Shown here piece by piece: positions 1 through 7,869 of a stretch of 64,000 bases of DNA. Source of the DNA: an uncultured Sphingomonadaceae bacterium (GTDB taxonomy: Bacteria; Pseudomonadota; Alphaproteobacteria; Sphingomonadales; Sphingomonadaceae); NCBI GenBank assembly GCA_903871605.1, contig CAIQHF010000036.1, forward strand, positions 248,001-312,000. Direction: 5' to 3'. Position 1 is the first letter of the stretch; every line of letters starts with the position of its first letter. A program made the position numbers and the translations under genes. Below the pieces are notes generated by a model. That model saw only the letters and a list, made by a program, of their open reading frames with translations. It made no database searches and was not told the DNA's origin.

Positions 1-57
1 CTCGGTCTTCCAGTCGCGGCGGGCGACCGCAATCTCAGCGCTCGTTGAATCGGTCAT
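1..57 (-). CDS. N-terminal fragment of an unidentified protein (cut by window edge)
   Basis: Only the first 19 codons lie in the window. The leftward ATG at 57-55 is preceded by a strong GGAGGG ribosome-binding site about 6 nt away, and the peptide starts MTDSTSAEIAVARRD. It follows the aldehyde dehydrogenase gene by 45 nt on the same strand, so it is probably the third gene of the ThDP enzyme-aldehyde dehydrogenase unit. The fragment is too short to assign a family. Confidence 0.6.
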   Translation of the reverse strand, partial: MTDSTSAEIAVARRDWKTE

Positions 58-102
58 CGGGCTTCCCTCCGCACGGTCCTCGCCGTCTCGTTCGCGCGTC
101 GC

Positions 103-1518
103 TCAGCCGTAGCCGAGCATGCTCTTGATCTCGACATATTCGTCAAAGCCGAACTCGCCCCATTCGCGACCATTGCCGCTGCGCTTGTAGCCGCCGAACG
201 GCGCATGAAAGTCGAAGCCGCCGTTGATCGATATCCAGCCGGTGCGCATCCGCTTGGCGACCGCACGGCAAAGCTCGGTATCGCGTCCGTTGACGTAACC
301 CGCGAGGCCGAACTCGGTGTCGTTGGCGATCTCGATCGCGTGGTCGATATCGTCATAGCCGATGATCACCAGCACCGGGCCGAAGATTTCTTCGCGTGCG
401 ATGATCGTGTCGTTGGTCGTGACGAACACGGTGGGCTTGACGAACCAGCCCCTGTCCAGGCCTTCGGGACGCCCGAGTCCGCCGGCTACGAGCTCGGCGC
501 CCCCGTCCAGTCCCCTGCCGATATAGTCCTGAATGATGTCGTACTGCGCCATGGAGACGACGGGCCCCATCGCGACATTGCCTGTCGGGTCGCCGACGCT
601 CACCGCGTCTGCGGCCGCCGCGGCGGCGGCGGTCGCCTCGTCGATGCGCGCCGCCGGGACGAGCAGCCGCGAGCCCGCGCTGCAGGTCTGGCCGCTATTG
701 CCCATCATACCGGCGGTGGCACCCGTCACGTTCGCGGTGAGGTCGTCGTCGTCGAGCACGATGAACGGGCTTTTGCCGCCGAGTTCGAGCCCGACGCGCT
801 TGACGGTCTGGGCGGCATCCCTGCTGATCTGCACGCCGACCGGCTCTGAACCGGTAAACGACACCATATCGACGTCAGGGTGCGTCGACAGTGCGGTACC
901 GATCACGCTGCCGGCGCCCTGGATCATGTTGAATACACCCGCGGGCACGCCAGCTGCATCGAGGATTTCGGCCAAGATCTGCGCCGAGTAAGGCGCGAGC
1001 TGCGGAGGCTTGAGGATCATCGTGCAGCCGGTCGCGAGCGCGGGAAAAATCTTCACGCAGGTCTGGTTCATCGGCCAGTTCCACGGTGTGATCAGCGCGC
1101 AGACGCCGATCGGCTCGCGCGCGATCATCGTGGCGCCGCGCTGCTCCTCGAACCTGTAGTCCTTGAGTATCTCGATCGCGGTCTGGAGATGGCCCGCACC
1201 CAGCCCGACGTGGAAGCCGTTGGCGAGCGAGGCGGGCGCCCCCATCTCCTCGGTGATCGCCTCGCCGAGTTCGGGCTGGCGGCGGGCATATTCTGCCTGG
1301 ATTGCGCGCAGCAGGTCGAGCCGTTGCTCGCGCGTGGTCAGCGACCAGCTTGCGAATGCCCTGCGCGCCGCCGCGACCGCCAGTTCGACGTCGGCCGCGG
1401 AGCCCAGCGAGATCGTGCCGCTGACCGCCTCGGTCGCCGGATTGACGACCTCGGCGGTCCTGGGGTGGGCCGGATCGACCCACCGGCCATCGATGTAGAA
1501 TTGCAGATATTCGCGCAT
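103..1518 (-). CDS. NAD(P)-dependent aldehyde dehydrogenase
   Basis: ALDH superfamily enzyme of 471 aa, which oxidises an aldehyde to a carboxylate. Visible motifs are the N-terminal YIDGRW, the cofactor-site PWNWP (about residues 145-149), FTGS (221-224), the general base Glu in LELGGKSP (about 245) and the nucleophile in GQTCSAG (Cys about 279). The reading frame also offers a start five codons upstream, but GAGAGGATGTC sits just before the ATG at 1518, so that start is used. The gene lies 55 nt behind a ThDP-dependent enzyme on the same strand. That suggests a decarboxylase or lyase that releases an aldehyde and a dehydrogenase that removes it, as in benzoylformate-type pathways. The substrate is unknown. 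Confidence 0.93.
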   Translation of the reverse strand: MREYLQFYIDGRWVDPAHPRTAEVVNPATEAVSGTISLGSAADVELAVAAARRAFASWSLTTREQRLDLLRAIQAEYARRQPELGEAITEEMGAPASLANGFHVGLGAGHLQTAIEILKDYRFEEQRGATMIAREPIGVCALITPWNWPMNQTCVKIFPALATGCTMILKPPQLAPYSAQILAEILDAAGVPAGVFNMIQGAGSVIGTALSTHPDVDMVSFTGSEPVGVQISRDAAQTVKRVGLELGGKSPFIVLDDDDLTANVTGATAGMMGNSGQTCSAGSRLLVPAARIDEATAAAAAAADAVSVGDPTGNVAMGPVVSMAQYDIIQDYIGRGLDGGAELVAGGLGRPEGLDRGWFVKPTVFVTTNDTIIAREEIFGPVLVIIGYDDIDHAIEIANDTEFGLAGYVNGRDTELCRAVAKRMRTGWISINGGFDFHAPFGGYKRSGNGREWGEFGFDEYVEIKSMLGYG

Positions 1519-1573
1519 GACATCCTCTCGCAATCGCTAGGCAGGTCGGCTCCCGCAGGTCTCGCGCCCGCGA

Positions 1574-3307
1574 TTATTGCGTGCCTTCGGCATACCAGGT
1601 TCGGAACTCGGCATATTTCGGCATTTCCTCCGAATTCGCCTTCGGATCGATCACGACATGGACGACGCCGACCTTGCCGCTGGCGTAGCAGCGTTCGATC
1701 GCCGGTCCGATGTCCGCCGCCTTGGTGACATATTCGCCGTGACAGCCGAAGCCTTCGCCGATCTTGTCGAAGCGCACGTCCTTGCTCCAGTGCGTGCCGG
1801 TCTCCTCGGTGCCCTGGCCGAAGGTGCGCTTGTAGACGCCGACCTCGAGCCCCCATTGATTGTCGACGCCGACGACGCAGACCAGCGGCAGCCTGGTGCG
1901 CGCCGCGACCTCGAGCTCGGCGATGTGGAACATGAACGAGCTGTCGCTGGAGATCAGCATGCCCGGGCGCTGGACGCCGGTCGCTGCATGGTCGGCGAGC
2001 ATCGCGCCCGTCGCATAGGGCAGGCCCGTGCCGATATGGCCGAAATTTTGGTTCCAGATGACGTGGTGCGGTTTCGATTGCGAATAGGTCCATTGGTAGA
2101 TCACCGTGGCCCCGCCGTCGCGGATCAGGATGCCGTCCGTCGGAAAGGCCTTGCTCGCCTCGACGACGAACCGAGACGGATGCATCGGCACGTCGCCGCT
2201 GCCGTCGGCGCGGGTGCTCGCTTCCTCGGCAAGCTCGTCGAGCTCGGCCTGGCCGTCCTTCATGAACGCCGCGAGGCCGGCGGACGGCGGCAGCGGCGTG
2301 TCCTTGAGCGCGGCGACGAGTTGCGGCACGACGCCGCGCAGATCGCCGACCAGCGGCACGTCGATCGGGCGGTTGACCCCGATCGCGGACGCATCCTGCT
2401 CGACGTAGATCCATTTGCGGATCGCCTCGTTCTTCATCCAGTATCGCCACTTGCCGAAATGCACAGGCTCGCCGAGCTCGGTGCCGAGCGCGAGCACGAG
2501 GTCGCTTTCGGTCACGGCCTCGATCGACGCGTTTGAAAAGACATATTGGAAGGTGCGATCCTCGAGCCCCGCTATGTAGGAAGTGCCGCCCGAGGTCTGG
2601 ATCACCGGGCAGTTCATCAGCAGTGCTAGCTCCTTGACCGACTGTTCGGTGCGCGACGTGTGCACGCCGTGGCCGACCAGCAGGATCGGATTCTTGGCGG
2701 CCCGGATCAGCTCGGCGGCTTCGTGCACGCGGTCGATGTCCGCGCCCTGGTTGACGAGGCGGTAGCGTGCCGGCGGCAGCACCTCGGGAAGATCGAGCTC
2801 CTCGAGGATGATGTGGCTCGGATATTCGATATAGACCGGCCCCGGCGTGCCGCCGAGCGCCTTGCGGATGCCCTCGCGGATGATCTCGTCGGTCTGGTCG
2901 GCATATTCGATCGAGGCGGCGTATTTCACGCTATTCTCGAACAACGGCATCTGCTTGACGAACTGGATGCGGCCGCGGCGGACGCGCTGCTCGGTGACGC
3001 GCGCGCGTTGGCCCGAAAGGAAGATCACCGGCGAATTCTCGACCAGGCAGCATTGGATCGCGGGGGCCGCATTGGCGATGCCCGGCCCGAGCGTGCCGAT
3101 GCACACGGCGGGCTTGCCCGTGATGCGCGAAGCCGCCTCGGCCATGAACCCCGCGGCCGCCTCGTGATGCGGTGCGACGACGGTCCATCCGCGCCGTTCG
3201 GCGGCCAGGAACATATGCACGAAATTCGGATCGGGAATGCCGAACAGCGTATTGATGCCTTCGGCCTCGAACAGGTCCAGAATGCGCTCGTAAACGGGCA
3301 CGGGCAT
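1574..3307 (-). CDS. Thiamine-diphosphate-dependent enzyme, acetolactate synthase-like (paralogue 1)
   Basis: A 577-aa protein with the three-domain ThDP fold: an N-terminal PYR domain with the catalytic Glu in APHHEAAAGFM (Glu49), a central domain, and a C-terminal PP domain. The family includes acetolactate synthases, benzoylformate decarboxylase and 2-hydroxyacyl-CoA lyases. The PP-domain metal motif, normally GDG...N, reads SDS (454-456) and later VDNQWG, with Asp where Asn is usual. The QWG ending recalls sulfoacetaldehyde acetyltransferases, but this is not enough to assign the reaction. It probably forms or splits a C-C bond next to a carbonyl and feeds the aldehyde dehydrogenase downstream. 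A close paralogue lies at 15074-16783. The BVMO gene is divergent. Confidence 0.88.
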   Translation of the reverse strand: MPVPVYERILDLFEAEGINTLFGIPDPNFVHMFLAAERRGWTVVAPHHEAAAGFMAEAASRITGKPAVCIGTLGPGIANAAPAIQCCLVENSPVIFLSGQRARVTEQRVRRGRIQFVKQMPLFENSVKYAASIEYADQTDEIIREGIRKALGGTPGPVYIEYPSHIILEELDLPEVLPPARYRLVNQGADIDRVHEAAELIRAAKNPILLVGHGVHTSRTEQSVKELALLMNCPVIQTSGGTSYIAGLEDRTFQYVFSNASIEAVTESDLVLALGTELGEPVHFGKWRYWMKNEAIRKWIYVEQDASAIGVNRPIDVPLVGDLRGVVPQLVAALKDTPLPPSAGLAAFMKDGQAELDELAEEASTRADGSGDVPMHPSRFVVEASKAFPTDGILIRDGGATVIYQWTYSQSKPHHVIWNQNFGHIGTGLPYATGAMLADHAATGVQRPGMLISSDSSFMFHIAELEVAARTRLPLVCVVGVDNQWGLEVGVYKRTFGQGTEETGTHWSKDVRFDKIGEGFGCHGEYVTKAADIGPAIERCYASGKVGVVHVVIDPKANSEEMPKYAEFRTWYAEGTQ

Positions 3308-3535
3308 GGTCGAATCTCTCCCCTTGGATGGCGCGGCCTACCGGCTTTCGGAAGGCGGTGATCTGCGGTGTCGCTTCGCCTATGACATGGATCGATGCCG
3401 ACGGTCTTGGGGAGGCGCTTCTTATCGCCGTGGCGAATATCGCCATGGCGAAGACGGCCGATCACCAAGACGGTCTCATTTAATGCTAATCGCTTCTCCG
3501 TCAGGTCGAGAACCGCGCCGAGAGGATGCCCGAGC
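3308..3535. promoter_or_regulatory. Divergent control region between the ThDP enzyme and the BVMO
   Basis: A 228-nt gap between head-to-head genes, expected to carry both promoters. Its main visible element is a tandem dyad at 3425-3451, listed separately. No clear -35/-10 pair could be assigned by eye. Confidence 0.5.
3425..3451. promoter_or_regulatory. Tandem 12-bp dyads, probable operator
   Basis: TCGCCGTGGCGA (3425-3436) and TCGCCATGGCGA (3440-3451) are separated by ATA, giving a direct repeat with a 15-bp period. The second copy is a perfect palindrome and the first has one mismatch. The centre also forms TGGCGA-ATA-TCGCCA (3431-3445). The site lies between divergent catabolic genes about 85-120 nt from each start. 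That suits cooperative binding of a dimeric regulator, perhaps one of the IclR proteins in the window. The regulator itself is inferred. Confidence 0.55.
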
Positions 3536-5437
3536 ATGAAGCAGATCGTGAAGTGTGGACCGAGCGATACGCCCCACGATATCGACATCCCCGCGCTGCG
3601 CGAACGCTATCGTCTCGAGCGCGACAAGCGTTTGCGCCCCGAGGGCGGCGACCAATATGTCGAGGCGTCCGCAGGCTTTGCCGATTATGCCGACGTCGAT
3701 CCGCACACGCCGCCCGTCGAGCGCGCGGCGGTCAGCGAGGAGATCGACGTCGCGATCGTCGGCGGCGGCTTCTCCGGGCTGATGGCGGGGGCGCGGCTCA
3801 GCCAGAACGGCGTGACCGATTTCCGGATCCTCGAATCCGGTGGGGATTTCGGCGGTGTCTGGTATTGGAATCGATATCCGGGAATCCAGTGCGACAATGA
3901 ATCCTACTGCTATTTTCCGCTGGTCGAGGAGCTCGGCTACGTGCCCAAGGCGCGGTTCTCCGACGGCACCGAGATCCAGGCGCATTGCAAGCGGATCGGC
4001 GAGCATTTCGGGCTCTACGCGAACGCGATGTTCGGCACGCGCGTCACCTCGATGGCGTGGGACGAGCGGATCAAGCGCTGGCGGATCGCGACGAGCAATG
4101 GCGACGACATTCGCGCGCGTTTCGTCATCATGTGCGTGGGATCGACCAACAAGCCCAAGCTGCCCGGCATCCCCGGTATCAAGGATTTCAAGGGCCACAG
4201 CTTTCACAGCGCTCGCTGGGACTATGACTATACCGGCGGCAGCTGGGAAAATCCCGTGCTCGACAGGCTCGGCGACAAGCGGATCGCGGTCATCGGCACG
4301 GGTGCGAGCGCGATCCAGATCGTGCCGTTCGTCGCGCAATATGCCAAGGAGCTCATCGTCTTCCAGCGGACGCCGTCGTCGGTCGACCGCCGCGGCAACG
4401 TGCCGACCGATCCCGAATGGGCGGCCGGCCTGCAGCCCGGCTGGCAAAAGGAAAGACAGCGCAATTTCCACCAGTGGAGCTTCGAATTCGTGCCGCCCGG
4501 CCCGGTCAGCGACGACGCGATCTGCGACTTCTGGACCGAGATCAACCGCAACATGGCGGCGCGGATGGAGGGGCAGAAACCGCAGGAGTTCGTGCTCGAG
4601 CAGTTCCTCGCGGCGCGCGAGGAAGAGGATTACCGCGTCATGGAGCGGCTGCGGCGCCGCGTCGACTCGATCGTCGAGGACAAGGCGACCGCGGAAGCGC
4701 TAAAGCCCTATTACCGGATGGGCTGCAAGCGCCCCTGTTCGAACGACAACTTCCTCGAGACGTTCAACCTGCCCAATGTGAAGCTGGTCGACGTGTCGGA
4801 CAGCCAGGGGGTGGAGCGGATCACCGAGACGGGCGTGGTCGCGAACGGAATCGAGCATGCGGTCGATTGCATCATCTATGCGAGCGGTTTCGAGGTCACC
4901 ACGAGGCTGGACCGGCGGCTCGGCATCGAACCCTATACCGGGCGTGACGGCCTGTCGCTTTACGACCATTGGGGAGAGGGGCTGAAGACCTTCCACGGCA
5001 TGACGTCGCACGGCTTCCCCAATCATTTCTATACCGGGTTCACCCAAGCCGGGGTGGGGGCCAATATCACGGCGATGTACGACCAGCAGGTCGGGCACAT
5101 CGCCTGGATCATCAAGCAGACGCTCGATCGCGGCGCGGTGGTGATGGAGCCGACGCAGGAGGCGCAGGACGACTGGGTCAGGACGATCCACGAGACCGCG
5201 ATCGACAATACCGAATTCCTGCTCGAATGTACGCCGGGCTATTGGAACGGCGAGGGTGGCGGCGCGGGACCCGATCGCGCCAAGAAGCTCAGGTTCATCT
5301 TCGGCGAGCCCTATGGCCCGGGCTTCTATGCCTTCGATCAATTGCTGCAGGATTGGCGAGATCGCGGGGATATGGCGGGGCTGAGGCTCGAGCCCGCTTC
5401 GGCGGACGCCACCGACGGCGTCGTGCAGCCGGCATGA
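3536..5437 (+). CDS. Flavin-dependent Baeyer-Villiger-type monooxygenase
   Basis: A 633-aa class B flavoprotein monooxygenase. It has an FAD Rossmann motif VGGGFSG (about 75-81), the Baeyer-Villiger fingerprint FKGHSFHSARWD (218-229, matching FxGxxxHxxxWD) and an NADPH Rossmann motif GTGASA (254-259). A roughly 70-residue N-terminal extension precedes the FAD domain, as in the larger BVMOs. The expected reaction inserts one oxygen next to a ketone to give an ester or lactone, using NADPH, O2 and FAD. The ATG at 3536 is chosen because GAGAGGA lies upstream and the longer frame starts with an Arg-rich shadow. A Rieske oxygenase follows on the same strand after 112 nt, so the two probably share a transcript. 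Confidence 0.92.
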   Translation: MKQIVKCGPSDTPHDIDIPALRERYRLERDKRLRPEGGDQYVEASAGFADYADVDPHTPPVERAAVSEEIDVAIVGGGFSGLMAGARLSQNGVTDFRILESGGDFGGVWYWNRYPGIQCDNESYCYFPLVEELGYVPKARFSDGTEIQAHCKRIGEHFGLYANAMFGTRVTSMAWDERIKRWRIATSNGDDIRARFVIMCVGSTNKPKLPGIPGIKDFKGHSFHSARWDYDYTGGSWENPVLDRLGDKRIAVIGTGASAIQIVPFVAQYAKELIVFQRTPSSVDRRGNVPTDPEWAAGLQPGWQKERQRNFHQWSFEFVPPGPVSDDAICDFWTEINRNMAARMEGQKPQEFVLEQFLAAREEEDYRVMERLRRRVDSIVEDKATAEALKPYYRMGCKRPCSNDNFLETFNLPNVKLVDVSDSQGVERITETGVVANGIEHAVDCIIYASGFEVTTRLDRRLGIEPYTGRDGLSLYDHWGEGLKTFHGMTSHGFPNHFYTGFTQAGVGANITAMYDQQVGHIAWIIKQTLDRGAVVMEPTQEAQDDWVRTIHETAIDNTEFLLECTPGYWNGEGGGAGPDRAKKLRFIFGEPYGPGFYAFDQLLQDWRDRGDMAGLRLEPASADATDGVVQPA

Positions 5438-5549
5438 CCGGCGTCGCCGCCATCGAGCGAAAGGAAGCGACGTCCCGATCGGCGCTATGGATCGGTCCGG
5501 GGCACGCCCGTTGCGATATCCAGTCGACAGCGAAGACGAGGAGGATGTC

Positions 5550-6953
5550 ATGAACAAGCCGGTCAACATCAGCCCGGGCGACGTCGCGCTCACCGAAGAC
5601 GATCTGGCCAAGCCGTTGACCTATCCGGTCGATGCCTTCCTCTCGTCGGACTACGCCGCGGCCGAGAAGCGCCTGCTTTGGCCGAAAGTCTGGCAGGTCG
5701 CCGGCCGTGTCGAGGAAATCCCCGAGGTGGGCAATTTCATCACCTACGAGATCGGCGACGATTCGATCATCGTGCTGCGCAGCGCACCCGACCAGATCAG
5801 GGCATTTCACAATGTCTGCCCGCATCGCGGCCGGCGACTGGTCGACACACCGTGCGACAGGAACGGCGCGTGCGGTTCGAAGCGCCGCTTCGTCTGCGGC
5901 TTCCACGGCTGGACCTTCGATCTCGAGGGCAAGAACGTCTATGTGCTCGATCCGCAGGACTGGCAGGGTGCGCTCACCGAGGAGCGCACCGGCCTGTCGC
6001 CCGTGAAGGTCGATCAATGGGGCGGCTGGTTGTTCATCAACATGGATCCGGACAGCGTGTCGCTGCGCGAGTTTCTCGAGCCCGCGGCGGGGATTCTCGA
6101 CGCGTTCGAGCTCGAGAAGATGCGCTTCAAATGGCGCCAATGGGTGATCTATCCGTCCAACTGGAAGACCGCGCTCGAGGCCTTCATGGAGCCCTATCAT
6201 GTCGCGGGCACGCATTCGCAGCTGCTCAAATATGGTCAGTTCTACGCCTACAGCAAATCTTACGGGTTGCACGGCGTCAGCGGCTTCGACGAGCGCGATC
6301 CCGCGCTCAAGATGAGCCAGAGCAGTTCGGTCACGCGTGCGGGCAAGGGCGGCGATCCGCGTGTCTCGACTTACGAGCTGGTCCGCGAAAATTATGAGAC
6401 GGTCAATTTCGCCGCCTCGACCGAAACGCTGGTCAACGCCGCCAAGCGCCTGGTCGACGAGCTACCCGAGGGCACGCCCCCGGGCGAGGTGGTCAAGCAT
6501 TGGCTCGCCTCGGCACGCGCGGACGACGCCGCACGCGGGGTCGAATGGCCGACGATCAGCCCCGAAAATGTCGCCGAGGCGGGGCTCGCCTGGCACGTCT
6601 TCCCCAACATGTCGCTGCTCCAGGGGCAGACCTTCGCGCTCTGCTACCGCGCGCGGCCCTATGGCGACGATCCGGACAAGTGCATCTTCGAATCCTACGC
6701 GATCGAACGCTATCCGGAGGGGGAGGAGCCCAAGACCGAATGGGTCTATGCCGAGCCGACCGCGGAGAAGTGGGGATCGGTGCTGGCACAGGACTTCGCG
6801 AACATGGAGTGGGTGCAGCGCGGCATGAAGTCGCGGGGCTTTCGCGGGCCGCTTCCCAACCCCCACCAGGAGCAGAAGATCACCAACTTCCACCGCAACC
6901 TAGCCAAATATATGGGCATGGGTTCGCCGCGATTGCTCGATCCGCCCGCCTAA
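5550..6953 (+). CDS. Rieske aromatic-ring-hydroxylating oxygenase, alpha subunit (1)
   Basis: A 467-aa oxygenase component with an N-terminal Rieske [2Fe-2S] domain (CPHRG, Cys90/His92; CGFHGW, Cys116/His119). Its C-terminal catalytic domain has the mononuclear-iron motif NWKTALEAFMEPYH...TH (His217, His222). The gap between the two Rieske motifs is 23 residues, longer than the usual 16-18, and holds an extra Cys-containing loop (PCDRNGACGSK). The ATG at 5550 has AGGAGG upstream; an in-frame start 63 nt earlier has no such site. No beta subunit or reductase is adjacent, so electrons must come from elsewhere. Its stop codon overlaps that of the convergent IclR gene by 4 nt. Confidence 0.92.
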   Translation: MNKPVNISPGDVALTEDDLAKPLTYPVDAFLSSDYAAAEKRLLWPKVWQVAGRVEEIPEVGNFITYEIGDDSIIVLRSAPDQIRAFHNVCPHRGRRLVDTPCDRNGACGSKRRFVCGFHGWTFDLEGKNVYVLDPQDWQGALTEERTGLSPVKVDQWGGWLFINMDPDSVSLREFLEPAAGILDAFELEKMRFKWRQWVIYPSNWKTALEAFMEPYHVAGTHSQLLKYGQFYAYSKSYGLHGVSGFDERDPALKMSQSSSVTRAGKGGDPRVSTYELVRENYETVNFAASTETLVNAAKRLVDELPEGTPPGEVVKHWLASARADDAARGVEWPTISPENVAEAGLAWHVFPNMSLLQGQTFALCYRARPYGDDPDKCIFESYAIERYPEGEEPKTEWVYAEPTAEKWGSVLAQDFANMEWVQRGMKSRGFRGPLPNPHQEQKITNFHRNLAKYMGMGSPRLLDPPA

Positions 6954-7759
6954 TCCTCGCTGCACAATTGCCGGGAAAGGGCCCTCGCATCGGCGAGCAG
7001 CGCCTGTTGCAGGCCGGGCAGCCCGGCGCGCCGCAGCGCGCTGCCGATGCCGATCGCGACGAGCGCATGGCTGAGCCTGTCGCGTGTCTTCCATACCGGC
7101 GCGGCGACGACCGTCACGCCCGAGATATAATGGCCTTCGTCGACCGCGAAGCCCTGCGCGCGCGTCTCGGCGATCTGCATCTGCCAGTCCGCGAAACTGG
7201 GCGGCTCGTCCCAACGGAGGCTGCGGAAGCGCGCCGCGATCGTGGCATCGTCATGGTCGCCGAAGGCGGCGATGCAGCGCCCGGTCGCGCTGATCAACGC
7301 GGGAAAGCGGCTGCCTATCTGTGCGCTCAGCTGGAAATCGCCGCCCGACTGCGCGGTGGTGACGACGATGATGTGATCGAGTCCGACGATGTGGACGCCG
7401 AGCATCGTCACGTCGAACGCCTGGCTGATCCGATCGAGCAGGGGCTGGGCGAGGTCGTTGAACCGGTCGCGACGCAGCCAGTGCCGTGCCAGCGTGAGCA
7501 CGCCGGCTTCGAGCGCATAGCGTTTGGTATCGGGATCGAACGATGCCAGCTCCTCGGCGACCAGCGCGCGCAGGACGTACAGGCAGGTGCTCGGCACCAA
7601 TCCGAGTTCGCGTGCGACGGTCTGCAGACCCAGCGGCACATCGCTCTTGCCAAGCAGGCGGAGCACCGCGGCGGCGCGGGCGATCGCGGGTGCCCGGCTT
7701 GCCGCCACCACCTTGGCGAGGTCGCGATCGGGGCGCTGTGTGGCGGGCAATTTCGTCAT
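6950..7759 (-). CDS. IclR-family transcriptional regulator (1)
   Basis: A 269-aa regulator. It has an N-terminal winged helix (about 20-80, with VARELGLVPSTCLYVLRALV as the recognition region) and a C-terminal effector-binding domain with the family's GFAVDEGHYISGVTVVAAPV segment. It probably senses a catabolic intermediate. It is divergent from the acyl-CoA ligase at 7870 and tail-to-tail with the Rieske gene. A dyad at 7795-7815 lies just upstream and is a good candidate for its own operator. A start ten codons further upstream (7789) is possible but would place the initiation region beside the dyad and has no ribosome-binding site. The ATG at 7759 has GAGGGCG upstream. Confidence 0.9.
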   Translation of the reverse strand: MTKLPATQRPDRDLAKVVAASRAPAIARAAAVLRLLGKSDVPLGLQTVARELGLVPSTCLYVLRALVAEELASFDPDTKRYALEAGVLTLARHWLRRDRFNDLAQPLLDRISQAFDVTMLGVHIVGLDHIIVVTTAQSGGDFQLSAQIGSRFPALISATGRCIAAFGDHDDATIAARFRSLRWDEPPSFADWQMQIAETRAQGFAVDEGHYISGVTVVAAPVWKTRDRLSHALVAIGIGSALRRAGLPGLQQALLADARALSRQLCSED

Positions 7760-7794
7760 CAGGCAACGCCCTCGCGATGTTGAACTCATTCATT

Positions 7795-7815
7795 ATAGTG
7801 AACAGCATTCACTAT
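7795..7815. promoter_or_regulatory. Perfect inverted repeat, probable IclR operator
   Basis: ATAGTGAA, a 5-nt spacer CAGCA, then TTCACTAT: two perfect 8-bp arms in a locally AT-rich stretch. It lies 36 nt upstream of the IclR start and 55 nt upstream of the acyl-CoA ligase start. The size and position fit an operator controlling both divergent genes. Assignment to the adjacent IclR protein is inference from position. Confidence 0.65.
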
Positions 7816-7869
7816 TTACAATCGGCTGCCGGAGGTGGGATTCGAGCACGGCAACGGACGACAGGGGCG

